Source: DASZTV01 sp036268405 | Lineage (GTDB): Bacteria; Actinomycetota; Actinomycetes; JAFAQI01 | Direction: 5' to 3' | Assembly (NCBI GenBank): GCA_036268405.1 | Contig: DATAUF010000132.1 | Coordinates: forward strand, 1 to 53,070 | DNA: 53,070 bases | Shown here: piece after piece, positions 16,711-23,601 of the stretch | How the letters are laid out: every line of letters begins with the position of its first letter | How positions within the stretch are numbered: the stretch's first letter is position 1 | Translations under genes and position numbers: made by a program | Notes under the pieces: generated by a model | What the model was told of the DNA's origin: nothing | Databases searched by the model: none | Seen by the model: the letters and a program-made list of their open reading frames with translations, nothing else

Positions 16711-17835
16711 GTGCCTAGGGTTCCGCGCGTTCGGACGATTGCGTCCGTCGGCGTGGGCACGCTTGCGCTCTCGGTCGTCGCGGCTACCGCTGCTGTCGCG
16801 ATCACCCAGGTGGTAGGACATCCTTCCACCGCCCATACGCAGGCCGTCGCCGCGACGCGCCCGGTCGGTGCACCCGTGGCGACCGTCACCGAGGTCCACA
16901 AGCTCACTCCGCCCGATGCGGCTGTGCTGCTGCGGCACAGCGCCCGGCCCGCTCAGGTGACGCGGCTGCGCCACCGACTCGGCGTGCGGTCGGTCGTTGT
17001 GCTCGATCGCGGCGAGCTGCGGATCGGCAGCCGCCGGCTGCATGTGATCGGTGTGCCGCTGGCGCACATCAGGGCGCTCACGCCGTCGTTCACCGCGCAT
17101 TCGACGCCGTTGTGGAAGTCGATTGCGCGCGGCGAGCTCACTGTCGGCTTCGCCGACAGCCGGCACCTGCATCGTGATTTCGGCAAGACCGTCGCGGTCC
17201 ACGGCGCTCACAAGCTCCAGCTGCCGCTGCGGCTCGGCGCCTTCGCGACGATCGGTCTGCCGGGCGCGCAGGGCATGGTCGTCTCTGCCGCCTCACGCCA
17301 GCTCGGGCTGTCGCCGAAGCGCGAGCTCCTGGTCGTCGCCCCGCGGATCTCACTCGCCCAGCTGCACAATGACGTCCGCCAGACGCTCGGCGGCTCCGCA
17401 CGGGTGGTGGTCACGCGCGCCGCGCCGATCGACCAGGCGGCGTCCAGCGCGTACGCCCGCCAGCTGATCCCCGCGTCGTACCTCGATCTTTATCGGCGCG
17501 CCGCGACGACCTGCCCGGGGCTGCCGTGGACGGTCCTCGCGGGCATCGGCACGCTCGAGACGCGAAACGGCGAGAACGTCCACACCTCGTCCATGGGCGC
17601 GTCCGGCCCGATGCAGTTCATTCCGTCGACCTGGGCGCGTTGGGGGTACGACGCCGACGGGGACGGCCGCGCGGACATCAATGACCCCGTCGACGCCGTG
17701 TTCTCAGCCGCGCGCTACCTCTGCGCGGTCGGCGCGGGACGGGGCGGCACCTCGCTCGACGACGCGATCTTCAGCTACAACCACGCCTGGTGGTACGTCC
17801 GCGACGTGATCCTCATGGCAAACCGCTTCGCCTGA
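16711..17835 (+). CDS. Membrane-anchored lytic transglycosylase (SLT domain)
   Basis: A 374-residue protein with an N-terminal membrane or signal segment (IASVGVGTLALSVVAATAAV), a middle region of unknown fold, and a C-terminal SLT-like catalytic domain. The catalytic Glu is in GIGTLETRNGEN (about residue 283), followed by GASGPMQFIPSTWARWG, a calcium-loop-like DADGDGRADINDP, and ISYNHAWW-type ending FSYNHAWWYVRDV. It would cleave peptidoglycan glycan strands outside the membrane. GTG 16711 was chosen because GGGAGGG lies 3 nt upstream; a GTG at 16621 in the same frame is less likely. Confidence 0.87.
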   Translation: MPRVPRVRTIASVGVGTLALSVVAATAAVAITQVVGHPSTAHTQAVAATRPVGAPVATVTEVHKLTPPDAAVLLRHSARPAQVTRLRHRLGVRSVVVLDRGELRIGSRRLHVIGVPLAHIRALTPSFTAHSTPLWKSIARGELTVGFADSRHLHRDFGKTVAVHGAHKLQLPLRLGAFATIGLPGAQGMVVSAASRQLGLSPKRELLVVAPRISLAQLHNDVRQTLGGSARVVVTRAAPIDQAASSAYARQLIPASYLDLYRRAATTCPGLPWTVLAGIGTLETRNGENVHTSSMGASGPMQFIPSTWARWGYDADGDGRADINDPVDAVFSAARYLCAVGAGRGGTSLDDAIFSYNHAWWYVRDVILMANRFA

Positions 17836-17843
17836 CTCAGGCG
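17829..17843. terminator. Palindrome spanning the two stop codons of a convergent pair
   Basis: CGCCTGACTCAGGCG forms a 6-bp stem with an ACT loop. It contains the TGA stop of the transglycosylase gene (17833-17835) and the TGA stop of the minus-strand acyl-CoA dehydrogenase (17837-17839). No T-run follows, so if it ends transcription it does so without the classical tail. Confidence 0.4.
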
Positions 17844-18886
17844 GCGGGACCGAGCAGCCTATCGGCGATCGCCGCTCGGTGCTGTCGACCAGGGCCTTCG
17901 AAGCCGTTGATCCACTGCGCTCGCTTGTAGTAGCGGTGCAGGACATGCTCGTAGGTGAAGCCGATCCCGCCATGCACCTGGATCGCCTCCTCGCAGGCAA
18001 ATACCGAGTTCTCGCCCGCGGTCGCCTTCGCGGCGGCGACCGACAGGTCGGCTTGGGCATCGCCTGCGCTGACCGCCCAGGACGCCCAGTAGGCCAATGA
18101 GCGGCTGAGCTGGACCGCCACATAGGTGTTGGCGACGCGGTGCGACACGCCCTGATAGGTCCCGATGATGCGCCCGAACTGCTGGCGCTCCTTCGTGTAC
18201 GCCCCGGCGATGTCGAGTGCGCGTTGACCGACTCCGGTGGCTTCGCAGGCTGCCAGCGCGATAGCGCGGCGACGTACGTCGCCAAGTGCTTCAAGCGGAG
18301 CCTCGAGCTTGCGTGCCGGCGTTCCGTCGAGGTGCAGCTCGCCGAGCCGGCGGGTCTTGTCGATCGTCGAGCGTCCGACGACCGTCTCGGGATGAGCGGC
18401 GACGTCGACGGCGTACAGGCCGCCGTCGGCCACCACGATCACGTCCGTGACGCTTGTCAGGTCCGGCACCGTGACCTTGGTGCCGGTGAGCGAGCCGCCG
18501 GAGGCCGTCACGGTGCTGTTGGCGGCGGCCTGCGCGATCGTCCCGGGGCCGCCTGTCTCCGCCCAGGCGAGGGTCGTGCTGCGCTCGCCCGCCGCGATGG
18601 CGCCGCGGAGGTCGTCGTCGAGCAGCGGCCAGGTCAGCGCTACGGTGGACCACCACGGCGTCGGAAGCAGCGCCGAGCCGGTCTCCTCGGCCAGCACGGC
18701 GTGCTCGAGCAGGCCGAGCTCGGGGTCGAGCCAGCCCATCTCGGCGAGCGCCTTCCAGTCGGCGGGGTCCGTACCCGCTTCGGACTCGGCCAGCGCCACC
18801 ATCCGCTCGTTGGGGCAGCGGTCGGCGAGGTACTCGCGTGCTGCGGCGCGCAGCAGCTCCTGGTCCGAGGAGAATGCGAAGTCCAT
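17837..18886 (-). CDS. Acyl-CoA dehydrogenase (small partner subunit type)
   Basis: A 349-residue acyl-CoA dehydrogenase, shorter than the usual 380-400. N-terminus MDFAFSSDQELLRAAAREYL is typical of FadE proteins. The C-terminal helical domain has YTKERQQFGRIIGTYQGVSH and IQVHGGIGFTYEHVLHRYYKRA. The middle FAD-binding domain is reduced and lacks the usual WxT-type motif. Such short FadE proteins pair with a full-length FadE in alpha2-beta2 heterotetramers acting on bulky substrates such as steroid side-chain CoA esters in mycobacteria. AGGAG lies upstream of the ATG. It follows the second dehydrogenase gene by 41 nt. Confidence 0.88.
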   Translation of the reverse strand: MDFAFSSDQELLRAAAREYLADRCPNERMVALAESEAGTDPADWKALAEMGWLDPELGLLEHAVLAEETGSALLPTPWWSTVALTWPLLDDDLRGAIAAGERSTTLAWAETGGPGTIAQAAANSTVTASGGSLTGTKVTVPDLTSVTDVIVVADGGLYAVDVAAHPETVVGRSTIDKTRRLGELHLDGTPARKLEAPLEALGDVRRRAIALAACEATGVGQRALDIAGAYTKERQQFGRIIGTYQGVSHRVANTYVAVQLSRSLAYWASWAVSAGDAQADLSVAAAKATAGENSVFACEEAIQVHGGIGFTYEHVLHRYYKRAQWINGFEGPGRQHRAAIADRLLGPAA

Positions 18887-18927
18887 CTCTGATGCTCCTA
18901 ACGCGGCTGTGCTGGTTGAGGCGGGGG

Positions 18928-20109
18928 CTAGCGGGATCTCGGCAGGCCGACGACCCGCTCCGCGATGATGTTGCGAAGGATCTCTGACGTCCCCGCCTCG
19001 ATGGTGTTGCCGCGGCTGCGCAGCTGGTTGTAGGTCCAGAACCCGTCCCAGACCGCGCCGTCGGCGTCGAGCTGGGCGGTCAACCCCAGCAGGTTCTGGG
19101 CGAATGATGTGAGCCGCTGGTTGGTCTCGCTCCAGTGCAGCTTGGCCATCGACCCCTCCGGGCCGGGTACGCCAGTCTTCTGCAGCGTGGTCAGCGACCG
19201 GTAGTTCGTGAAGCGCAGGCCCTGCAGGTCGATCCAGAACTGGGCGATCTCGTCACGGACGACAGGATCGTCGGCGGGTCGGCTGCCATCCGGACCCGCC
19301 TCCATTGCGATCTGGATCAGCCGGTTCACGGCCTTCTCCAGGCCGGCGGTCAGGGCGAAGCCAAGGGTGCCGCGCTCGTGCAGCAACGTGGTCATGGCGA
19401 CGTTCCAGCCTTCGCCTGGCTGGCCGAGCATCGACTCGCGTGGGACGCGGACGTCGGTGAAGAAGATCTCGTTGAACTCCGGGTCGCCGGTGATCTGCCG
19501 TAGGGGGCGTACCTCGACTCCAGGCGTGTGCATGTCCACCAGCAGGAAGGACAGCCCGCGGTGCTTCTCGGCGTCGGGATCGGTGCGGACGACGAGGATG
19601 CACCAGTCGGCGATGTGCGCCCAGCTCGACCACACCTTCTGGCCGTTGACGACCCACTCGTCGCCATCGAGTACCGCACGGGTCTTGGCGGCCCCCATGT
19701 CCGATCCGCTGCCGGGCTCGGAGAACCCCTGGCACCACACCTCTTCGCCGGACAGCAGGGGCGTAAGGTAGCGCTTCTTCTGCTCGTCGGAGCCCCAGGC
19801 GATGATCGTCGGGCCGGCCATGCCGAGGCCGATGCCGCCGATGTGGTCGGGTGCGCCGGCGCGGGCGCTCTCCTCGAGGTAGATGCCCTGGAACTCGTGT
19901 GGGTGTCCGCCGCCGCCGTACTCCCGGGGCCAGGTGATGCCGACGTAGCCCGCGTCGTAGAGCTTCTTGCTCCAGATCCGGCTCTCGGACTCGTCCCAGC
20001 GGCCGACGGCGGGTCGACGGGTTGCGGAGCCCTCGGGCAGCGCGCTCGCCAGCCAGTCGCGCAGGTCGGCGCGGAACGCGGCCTCGGCAGGAGTGTCTGT
20101 GAAGTCCAC
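18928..20109 (-). CDS. Acyl-CoA dehydrogenase (large partner subunit type)
   Basis: A 393-residue FadE-type protein beginning at GTG 20109 (VDFTDTPAEAAFRADLRDWL). Conserved parts: YGGGGHPHEFQGIYLEE, WCQGFSEPGSGSDMGAAKTR (FAD/substrate contact), VNGQKVWSSWAHIADWC, and the C-terminal GNTIEAGTSEILRNIIAERV. GAAGG about 10 nt upstream supports the GTG start; the frame is open for 24 codons further but those residues do not resemble the family. It is the first gene of a two-gene operon with the smaller dehydrogenase, and the two probably form a heteromer (inference from known FadE pairs). Substrate not determinable. Confidence 0.9.
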   Translation of the reverse strand: MDFTDTPAEAAFRADLRDWLASALPEGSATRRPAVGRWDESESRIWSKKLYDAGYVGITWPREYGGGGHPHEFQGIYLEESARAGAPDHIGGIGLGMAGPTIIAWGSDEQKKRYLTPLLSGEEVWCQGFSEPGSGSDMGAAKTRAVLDGDEWVVNGQKVWSSWAHIADWCILVVRTDPDAEKHRGLSFLLVDMHTPGVEVRPLRQITGDPEFNEIFFTDVRVPRESMLGQPGEGWNVAMTTLLHERGTLGFALTAGLEKAVNRLIQIAMEAGPDGSRPADDPVVRDEIAQFWIDLQGLRFTNYRSLTTLQKTGVPGPEGSMAKLHWSETNQRLTSFAQNLLGLTAQLDADGAVWDGFWTYNQLRSRGNTIEAGTSEILRNIIAERVVGLPRSR

Positions 20110-20212
20110 GACCGACCGCCTTCTGTGATCCGAATGAGGTTCGGTGCACAGTATCGACTCGCCAACCAGGTCCGCGACCAAGCCCGGGACCAGTCACAAG
20201 TCCGTTGGCTAA

Positions 20213-20241
20213 ACAGTCGGCACGGTCGCGCCGAAAACTGT
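20213..20241. promoter_or_regulatory. Imperfect inverted repeat in divergent promoter region
   Basis: ACAGT-CGGC at 20213-20221 is mirrored by GCCG-AAA-ACTGT at 20230-20241. It lies just before the small J-like gene and about 105 nt upstream of the acyl-CoA dehydrogenase operon on the other strand. It could be an operator for a TetR-type regulator or a chance dyad; it does not match a motif I can name. Confidence 0.25.
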
Positions 20242-20244
20242 CTG

Positions 20245-20598
20245 GTGCGGGATCTATATGCCGATTTGGGCGTGCACCGGGCTGCGACGGCTCCCACGCT
20301 TCGAGCTGCTTGGCAGTGGTGGCGCGACAACTGCCCGCCGGATCATCCGCGGCGAGGTCTTGCGGCCGATGCGTACACCGTCCTCGGCGATCCGCGCCGC
20401 CGCGCGACCTACGACGAGGACCATCCGCACGCCGGTCGTAAGAATCCAAGACTTCCCAAATCCGCAGGGCCGCCGCGCCGCCCGTCGGTGAGGACCCGAA
20501 CGCGACGAAGTCGTTGGAGCGCGGCAGAAGGCGTGCTGTTGGGCGTCGCGATCAGCGGTGCGATTGTTCTCGCCGCGCTGGTGCTCGCGAGCCGGTAG
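20245..20598 (+). CDS. J-domain-like protein with altered HPD motif and C-terminal membrane anchor
   Basis: A 117-residue protein from GTG 20245. Residues 3-60 follow the J-domain plan: LYADLGVHRAAT (helix I start), LRAAWQWWRDNC (helix II), a loop with PPDHP where HPD is expected, and AADAYTVLGDPRRRATYDE (helix III and the DPxxRxxYD signature). The key His of HPD is replaced by Pro, so DnaK stimulation is doubtful. A basic linker (RTRTRRSRW) precedes a single C-terminal helix GVLLGVAISGAIVLAALVLA, suggesting a tail anchor with the J-like domain in the cytoplasm. It is a lone gene between two minus-strand genes. Confidence 0.7.
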   Translation: MRDLYADLGVHRAATAPTLRAAWQWWRDNCPPDHPRRGLAADAYTVLGDPRRRATYDEDHPHAGRKNPRLPKSAGPPRRPSVRTRTRRSRWSAAEGVLLGVAISGAIVLAALVLASR

Positions 20599-20629
20599 AA
20601 AGCATCCGCCGATGCCCGGGGCGCTGCGC

Positions 20630-21148
20630 TCAGTCGAGGCGGCGGAGCTCTTTGGGGTAGCGCCGTGCGTTCTCGACGTAGACGTCGACGGCGAGCTGGA
20701 TCATCTCCGGCGTCACCGCGTCCGGCCTGATCTTGGCGGGGATCCCGAGGGCCATGGCGCCGGACGGCACCTCCGTGCCGCCTGCCACGACGGCGCCGGC
20801 CCCGACGAGACCGCCCGAGCGCACCACCGCCCGATGCAGCACGATCGAGCCCGATCCCACGAGGGCCTTGTCCTCGATCGTGCACCCCTCGAGATGGGCG
20901 TTGTGACCAATCACACAGTCGCTGCCGATGCGCGTGGCCAGGTCGTGCGTGGCGTGAATGACGGTCCCGTCCTGGACCGACGTACGGTCACCGACCGAGA
21001 TCTCGCCGTAGTCGCCGCGCAGCACCGTCGCGGGCCAGATGCTCGAGTACTCGCCGATCGTCACGCTCCCGATCACCGTTGCGTCGGGGTGGACGTACGC
21101 GGTGTCGGCGATCACGGGCACCAGATCACCCAGGGCGTACACGGCCAC
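20630..21148 (-). CDS. Gamma carbonic anhydrase family protein
   Basis: A 172-residue left-handed beta-helix (hexapeptide repeat) protein. Putative metal ligands are H65 in GTVIHATH and H82 in IGHNAHLEGC. Where many relatives have LHGC this one has LEGC, so the third ligand is either H85 or E87. The C-terminal helix region (PEMIQLAVDVYVENARRYPK) is typical. GTG at 21148 was chosen because AGGAGG (21153-21158 on this strand) lies 4 nt upstream. It may hydrate CO2 or be an acyltransferase-like relative such as YrdA/PaaY; activity is not certain. Confidence 0.88.
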   Translation of the reverse strand: MAVYALGDLVPVIADTAYVHPDATVIGSVTIGEYSSIWPATVLRGDYGEISVGDRTSVQDGTVIHATHDLATRIGSDCVIGHNAHLEGCTIEDKALVGSGSIVLHRAVVRSGGLVGAGAVVAGGTEVPSGAMALGIPAKIRPDAVTPEMIQLAVDVYVENARRYPKELRRLD

Positions 21149-21354
21149 GCGGCCTCCTTTGTCGCAGCGCATCCTGCCCTAACGGAGGGCAAGTCTTAAC
21201 CCCCGGACCGCCATATCGTCAGCGCGATCAGGTACCGTGCGCCGGCGCGGGTGAAGAATCGCGCGGCGTGGGCATAAATCCGCGGCCGAGGCGTTGAGGT
21301 TCACGACGACTCCCAGGGATCGAAGAAAACAAGCAGGGACGGCAGGACGACACG
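21149..21354. other. Divergent intergenic region before DUF4193 gene
   Basis: About 200 bases without a supported gene. TACCGT at 21233-21238 could be a -10 for the DUF4193 gene, giving a leader of about 110 nt. GCAGGACGAC lies just before the ATG as a weak ribosome binding site. No riboswitch was recognised. Confidence 0.3.
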
Positions 21355-21645
21355 ATGGCGACGGACTACGACCAACCACGTACCACTGACGAGGACGTCA
21401 GTGAGGACAGCATCGAGGAGCTCAAGGCTCGTCGCGACGCGCAGGCAGGTGCGGTCGACGTCGACGAGGCGGAGCTCGCCGAGTCGCTGGAGCTTCCTGG
21501 TGCGGATCTGTCCGGCGAGGAGCTGACGGTCCGGGTGGTCCCGAAGCAGGCAGACGAGTTCACCTGCCGCCGTTGCTTCCTGGTCCGCCACCGCAGCCAG
21601 CTCGCTGATGAGAAGAAGGGCATCTGCCGGGAGTGCGCGGCCTGA
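21355..21645 (+). CDS. DUF4193 family protein
   Basis: A 96-residue protein with the full family pattern: MATDYDQPRTT, EDSIEELKARRD, VDVDEAELAES, LELPGADLSGEELTVRVVP and a C-terminal zinc ribbon CRRC...CREC. The middle is acidic. The family is actinobacteria-specific and of unknown function; it is usually found near dut, as here. The next gene begins inside its last codons. Confidence 0.93.
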   Translation: MATDYDQPRTTDEDVSEDSIEELKARRDAQAGAVDVDEAELAESLELPGADLSGEELTVRVVPKQADEFTCRRCFLVRHRSQLADEKKGICRECAA

Positions 21646-22379
21646 CCGAGGCCGACTCCACGGTTGATCCCGGCGCTGAAGCGCCGGGCCTGCTCGCTCG
21701 CCTGCTTGAGGGCGGTGTTCTCGACCGCCGCAGCCGCGCGGCTCTGCTTCGACGCCTTGCGGTGGTGCTCGGCGGGAGCGCTCGGCGCGCCGGAGCCGCA
21801 GCCGTCGCCAGTGGTCAGTGGCTCACCGACACCGTCACCGAGATCGCGCCGCACGTGCCCGTCCGGGACCTGCCGACGCTGTCTTCCCACCACGACGGTC
21901 TTGTCGGGGATGAGCTGGCAACGGCGCTGATCGAGAACGCCGCTCGGGCCACGGGCGCGATCGGCGCTGCCGCGGGGGTGGTGTCGTCTCTCGAGTTCGC
22001 GGCGCCACCGCTTCTGCTGTCCTCGCCGGTGCAGGTCGCGGCTGAGACGGTGGCCGTGATCGCCGTCGAGCTGAAGCTGGTGGCCGAGCTGCATGAGGTC
22101 TACCGAAGGCCTGCGGTTGGCACGCCGGCCGTGCGGACCGCGGCGTACCTCGGCGCGTGGACTCGCCGACGCGCACTGGCGCATGGCGCCGGGGACGGCG
22201 CCGCGGGGATGCTCAGCGGGGCGGCCGGGCGAGCGCTGCGGCGCCGCGTCGTACGGCGGGCCGGGGAGAACGCGATGTCGGTGCTCCCGCTGCTGACCGG
22301 GGCAGTGGCAAGCGCCGGCCTCAACGCCAGGCAAACCCGCCGCCTCGGCGAGCAAATCTGCAAAGACCTCCGCAGCTGA
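21633..22379 (+). CDS. Conserved hydrophobic protein, EcsC-like
   Basis: A protein of up to 248 residues, Ala-rich, with a hydrophobic central region (VAAETVAVIAVELKLVAELHEVYRRP) and conserved-looking LPTLSSHHDGLVGDELATALI. The helical, Ala/Val-rich pattern ending in ICKDLRS resembles EcsC-related proteins, but I am not sure of the family. The start is uncertain: GTG 21633 overlaps the DUF4193 end by 13 nt, and a CTG at 21642 overlaps its stop as CTGA. It is probably cotranscribed with DUF4193. Its stop is followed within 10 nt by a repeat array. Confidence 0.65.
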   Translation: MRGLTEADSTVDPGAEAPGLLARLLEGGVLDRRSRAALLRRLAVVLGGSARRAGAAAVASGQWLTDTVTEIAPHVPVRDLPTLSSHHDGLVGDELATALIENAARATGAIGAAAGVVSSLEFAAPPLLLSSPVQVAAETVAVIAVELKLVAELHEVYRRPAVGTPAVRTAAYLGAWTRRRALAHGAGDGAAGMLSGAAGRALRRRVVRRAGENAMSVLPLLTGAVASAGLNARQTRRLGEQICKDLRS

Positions 22380-22389
22380 CTGGGACAAA

Positions 22390-22466
22390 GCAAAGCTCCT
22401 TTGCCCGGCGGTTCTGCCTAGCAACGCTCCTTTGCTGGGCCAATCTGCCTAGCAACGCTCCTTTGC
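22390..22466. repeat. Three-unit 31-bp palindromic repeat array (left array)
   Basis: Cores at 22390-22404, 22421-22435 and 22452-22466 are spaced exactly 31 nt apart. The first is GCAAAGCTCCTTTGC, a 6-bp stem around CTC; the other two are GCAACGCTCCTTTGC. Units two and three share 24 identical bases (22413-22436 and 22444-22467). The 16-nt intervals are also alike (TGGGCCAATCTGCCTA type). It begins just after a stop codon and ends 100 nt before the AbiEi-like gene, whose other side carries a related array. Confidence 0.85.
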
Positions 22467-22491
22467 TTGGACGGCTGCTCATACACATCTA

Positions 22492-22505
22492 GCCGGGGGC
22501 CCGGC
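22492..22505. repeat. GC-rich hairpin between left array and AbiEi-like gene
   Basis: GCCGGGGGCCCGGC forms a perfect 6-bp stem with a 2-base centre. No T-run follows. It could pause or end transcription from upstream, or be part of the same mobile unit as the repeat array. The rest of 22471-22566 shows no other clear feature. Confidence 0.35.
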
Positions 22506-22566
22506 GTCGCGCACAACTTGCGCATGCCAGGCGTGGCGTCGGTTCCGCGTCAGCCAGCCTCGCAAG

Positions 22567-23511
22567 ATGCTTATGGTCGCGAGTGGTGTCGCTGCTTCAC
22601 AGGACGGTCTGCTTACCCGCCGCCAGGCGCTGGATGAGCTGACTGAAGACGAGCTCAACACTCGATTGGGTCGTCATTGGTTGGTGGCGCTGCCCGGCGT
22701 CTACCTGACCGGGCCCGGTCCGCTAACCCTTCGCCAACGCCGACGTGCGGCCTTGCTGCGTGCAGGTGAGCAGTCGATGCTTTCCGATCGCGACGCGCTC
22801 GACCTGTACGGCGTTCCCGATCTACCGGTTGACCCGTTTGTGCGGGTGATAGTCCCGAATGAGGTGAAGCGCGCTTCCCGCGACTTCCTCGTAGTACGAC
22901 GCACGACTCGGCTGCCTCCGCCTCGCACCGTCGCGGGCTTTCCCGTGGCGCCGCCGCATCGCGCATTGGCGGATTTCGTGCTGCGGTCGTCGGACGCTCG
23001 ATCCGCACTTGCTGTCGCGTCGGCCGCCGTGCAGCGCGGCCTGGTTGACCTCTCGAAACTTGGTGAGGAAGCCGCACGTGGTCCAGCTCGGGGTCGGCCA
23101 AGGCTGAATCGTGTACTCACCAAGTTGGAACGAGGCGTGCGTTCGCTTCCCGAAGACGACTTCCGCGAGCTGGTGCGTCGCAGTCGGGTCCTTCCCGAGC
23201 CCCTTTGGAACTGTCTGCTTCGCCTGCCCGACGGACAGCTTGTGAGCCCCGATGCACTTTTTGAGGACGCAGGCCTAGTGCACGAAACGAACGGGCGCAA
23301 ATATCACGCCGACGAGGATCCGTTCGAGGACATGCAACGACGCAGCGACGGGATGGTCACCGCTGACCTGGTGGTGCTCCACAACTCTCCGCGGCGTCAG
23401 AGTCGCGAAGGCAGGGCAGTGATCGCCGAGCTAGAAACCTGCTATCTGCGACACAAGGGCCGCGGGATGCCGTCAGGCGTGGAAATCATCCGGCGCGGTC
23501 CAGCTACCTAG
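22567..23511 (+). CDS. AbiEi-like protein with C-terminal nuclease-like domain
   Basis: A protein of about 314 residues. The N-terminus (DGLLTRRQALDELTEDELNT) and WLVALPGVYLTGPGPLT form the winged-helix AbiEi-type antitoxin domain. The middle has DRDALDLYGVPDL and PPHRALADFVL, typical of these proteins. The C-terminus RLPDGQLVSPDALFEDAG, LVHETNGRKYHADEDPFEDM and a late LVVLHNSP resembles the DUF559/Vsr-like nuclease fold (D...E...K pattern). No AbiEii toxin gene adjoins it. Such proteins occur in many copies in actinobacterial genomes. Start may be ATG 22567 or 22573. It is bracketed by two related repeat arrays, and its TAG stop lies inside an arm of the right one. Confidence 0.75.
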   Translation: MLMVASGVAASQDGLLTRRQALDELTEDELNTRLGRHWLVALPGVYLTGPGPLTLRQRRRAALLRAGEQSMLSDRDALDLYGVPDLPVDPFVRVIVPNEVKRASRDFLVVRRTTRLPPPRTVAGFPVAPPHRALADFVLRSSDARSALAVASAAVQRGLVDLSKLGEEAARGPARGRPRLNRVLTKLERGVRSLPEDDFRELVRRSRVLPEPLWNCLLRLPDGQLVSPDALFEDAGLVHETNGRKYHADEDPFEDMQRRSDGMVTADLVVLHNSPRRQSREGRAVIAELETCYLRHKGRGMPSGVEIIRRGPAT

Positions 23512-23601
23512 CCCAGCAAAGCTCCTTTACGTGGCGATTCTCCCAGGTAGCGGAACTTTGCTTGGCAGATTTGCCCAGTAAAGGAGCTTTGCTGGGCTAG
23601 G
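23507..23601. repeat. 24-bp perfect inverted repeat with three 31-bp-spaced cores (right array)
   Basis: The arm at 23507-23530 (CCTAGCCCAGCAAAGCTCC...) is perfectly mirrored at 23578-23601, with 47 nt between. Cores lie at 23516-23530, 23547-23561 and 23578-23592, again exactly 31 nt apart, the middle one degenerate. They match the left-array core GCAAAGCTCCTTTGC in 11-14 of 15 positions, depending on strand read. The TAG stops of the AbiEi-like gene (23509-23511) and of the convergent hydrolase (23597-23599 on the minus strand) sit at the same place in the two arms. It could act as a bidirectional terminator or as the end of a mobile unit. Confidence 0.88.

Noticed and set aside
22384..23601. 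The repeat arrays as a CRISPR array
   Set aside because: The 16-nt intervals are themselves similar and partly palindromic, cores vary, there are only three units per side, and no cas gene is present.
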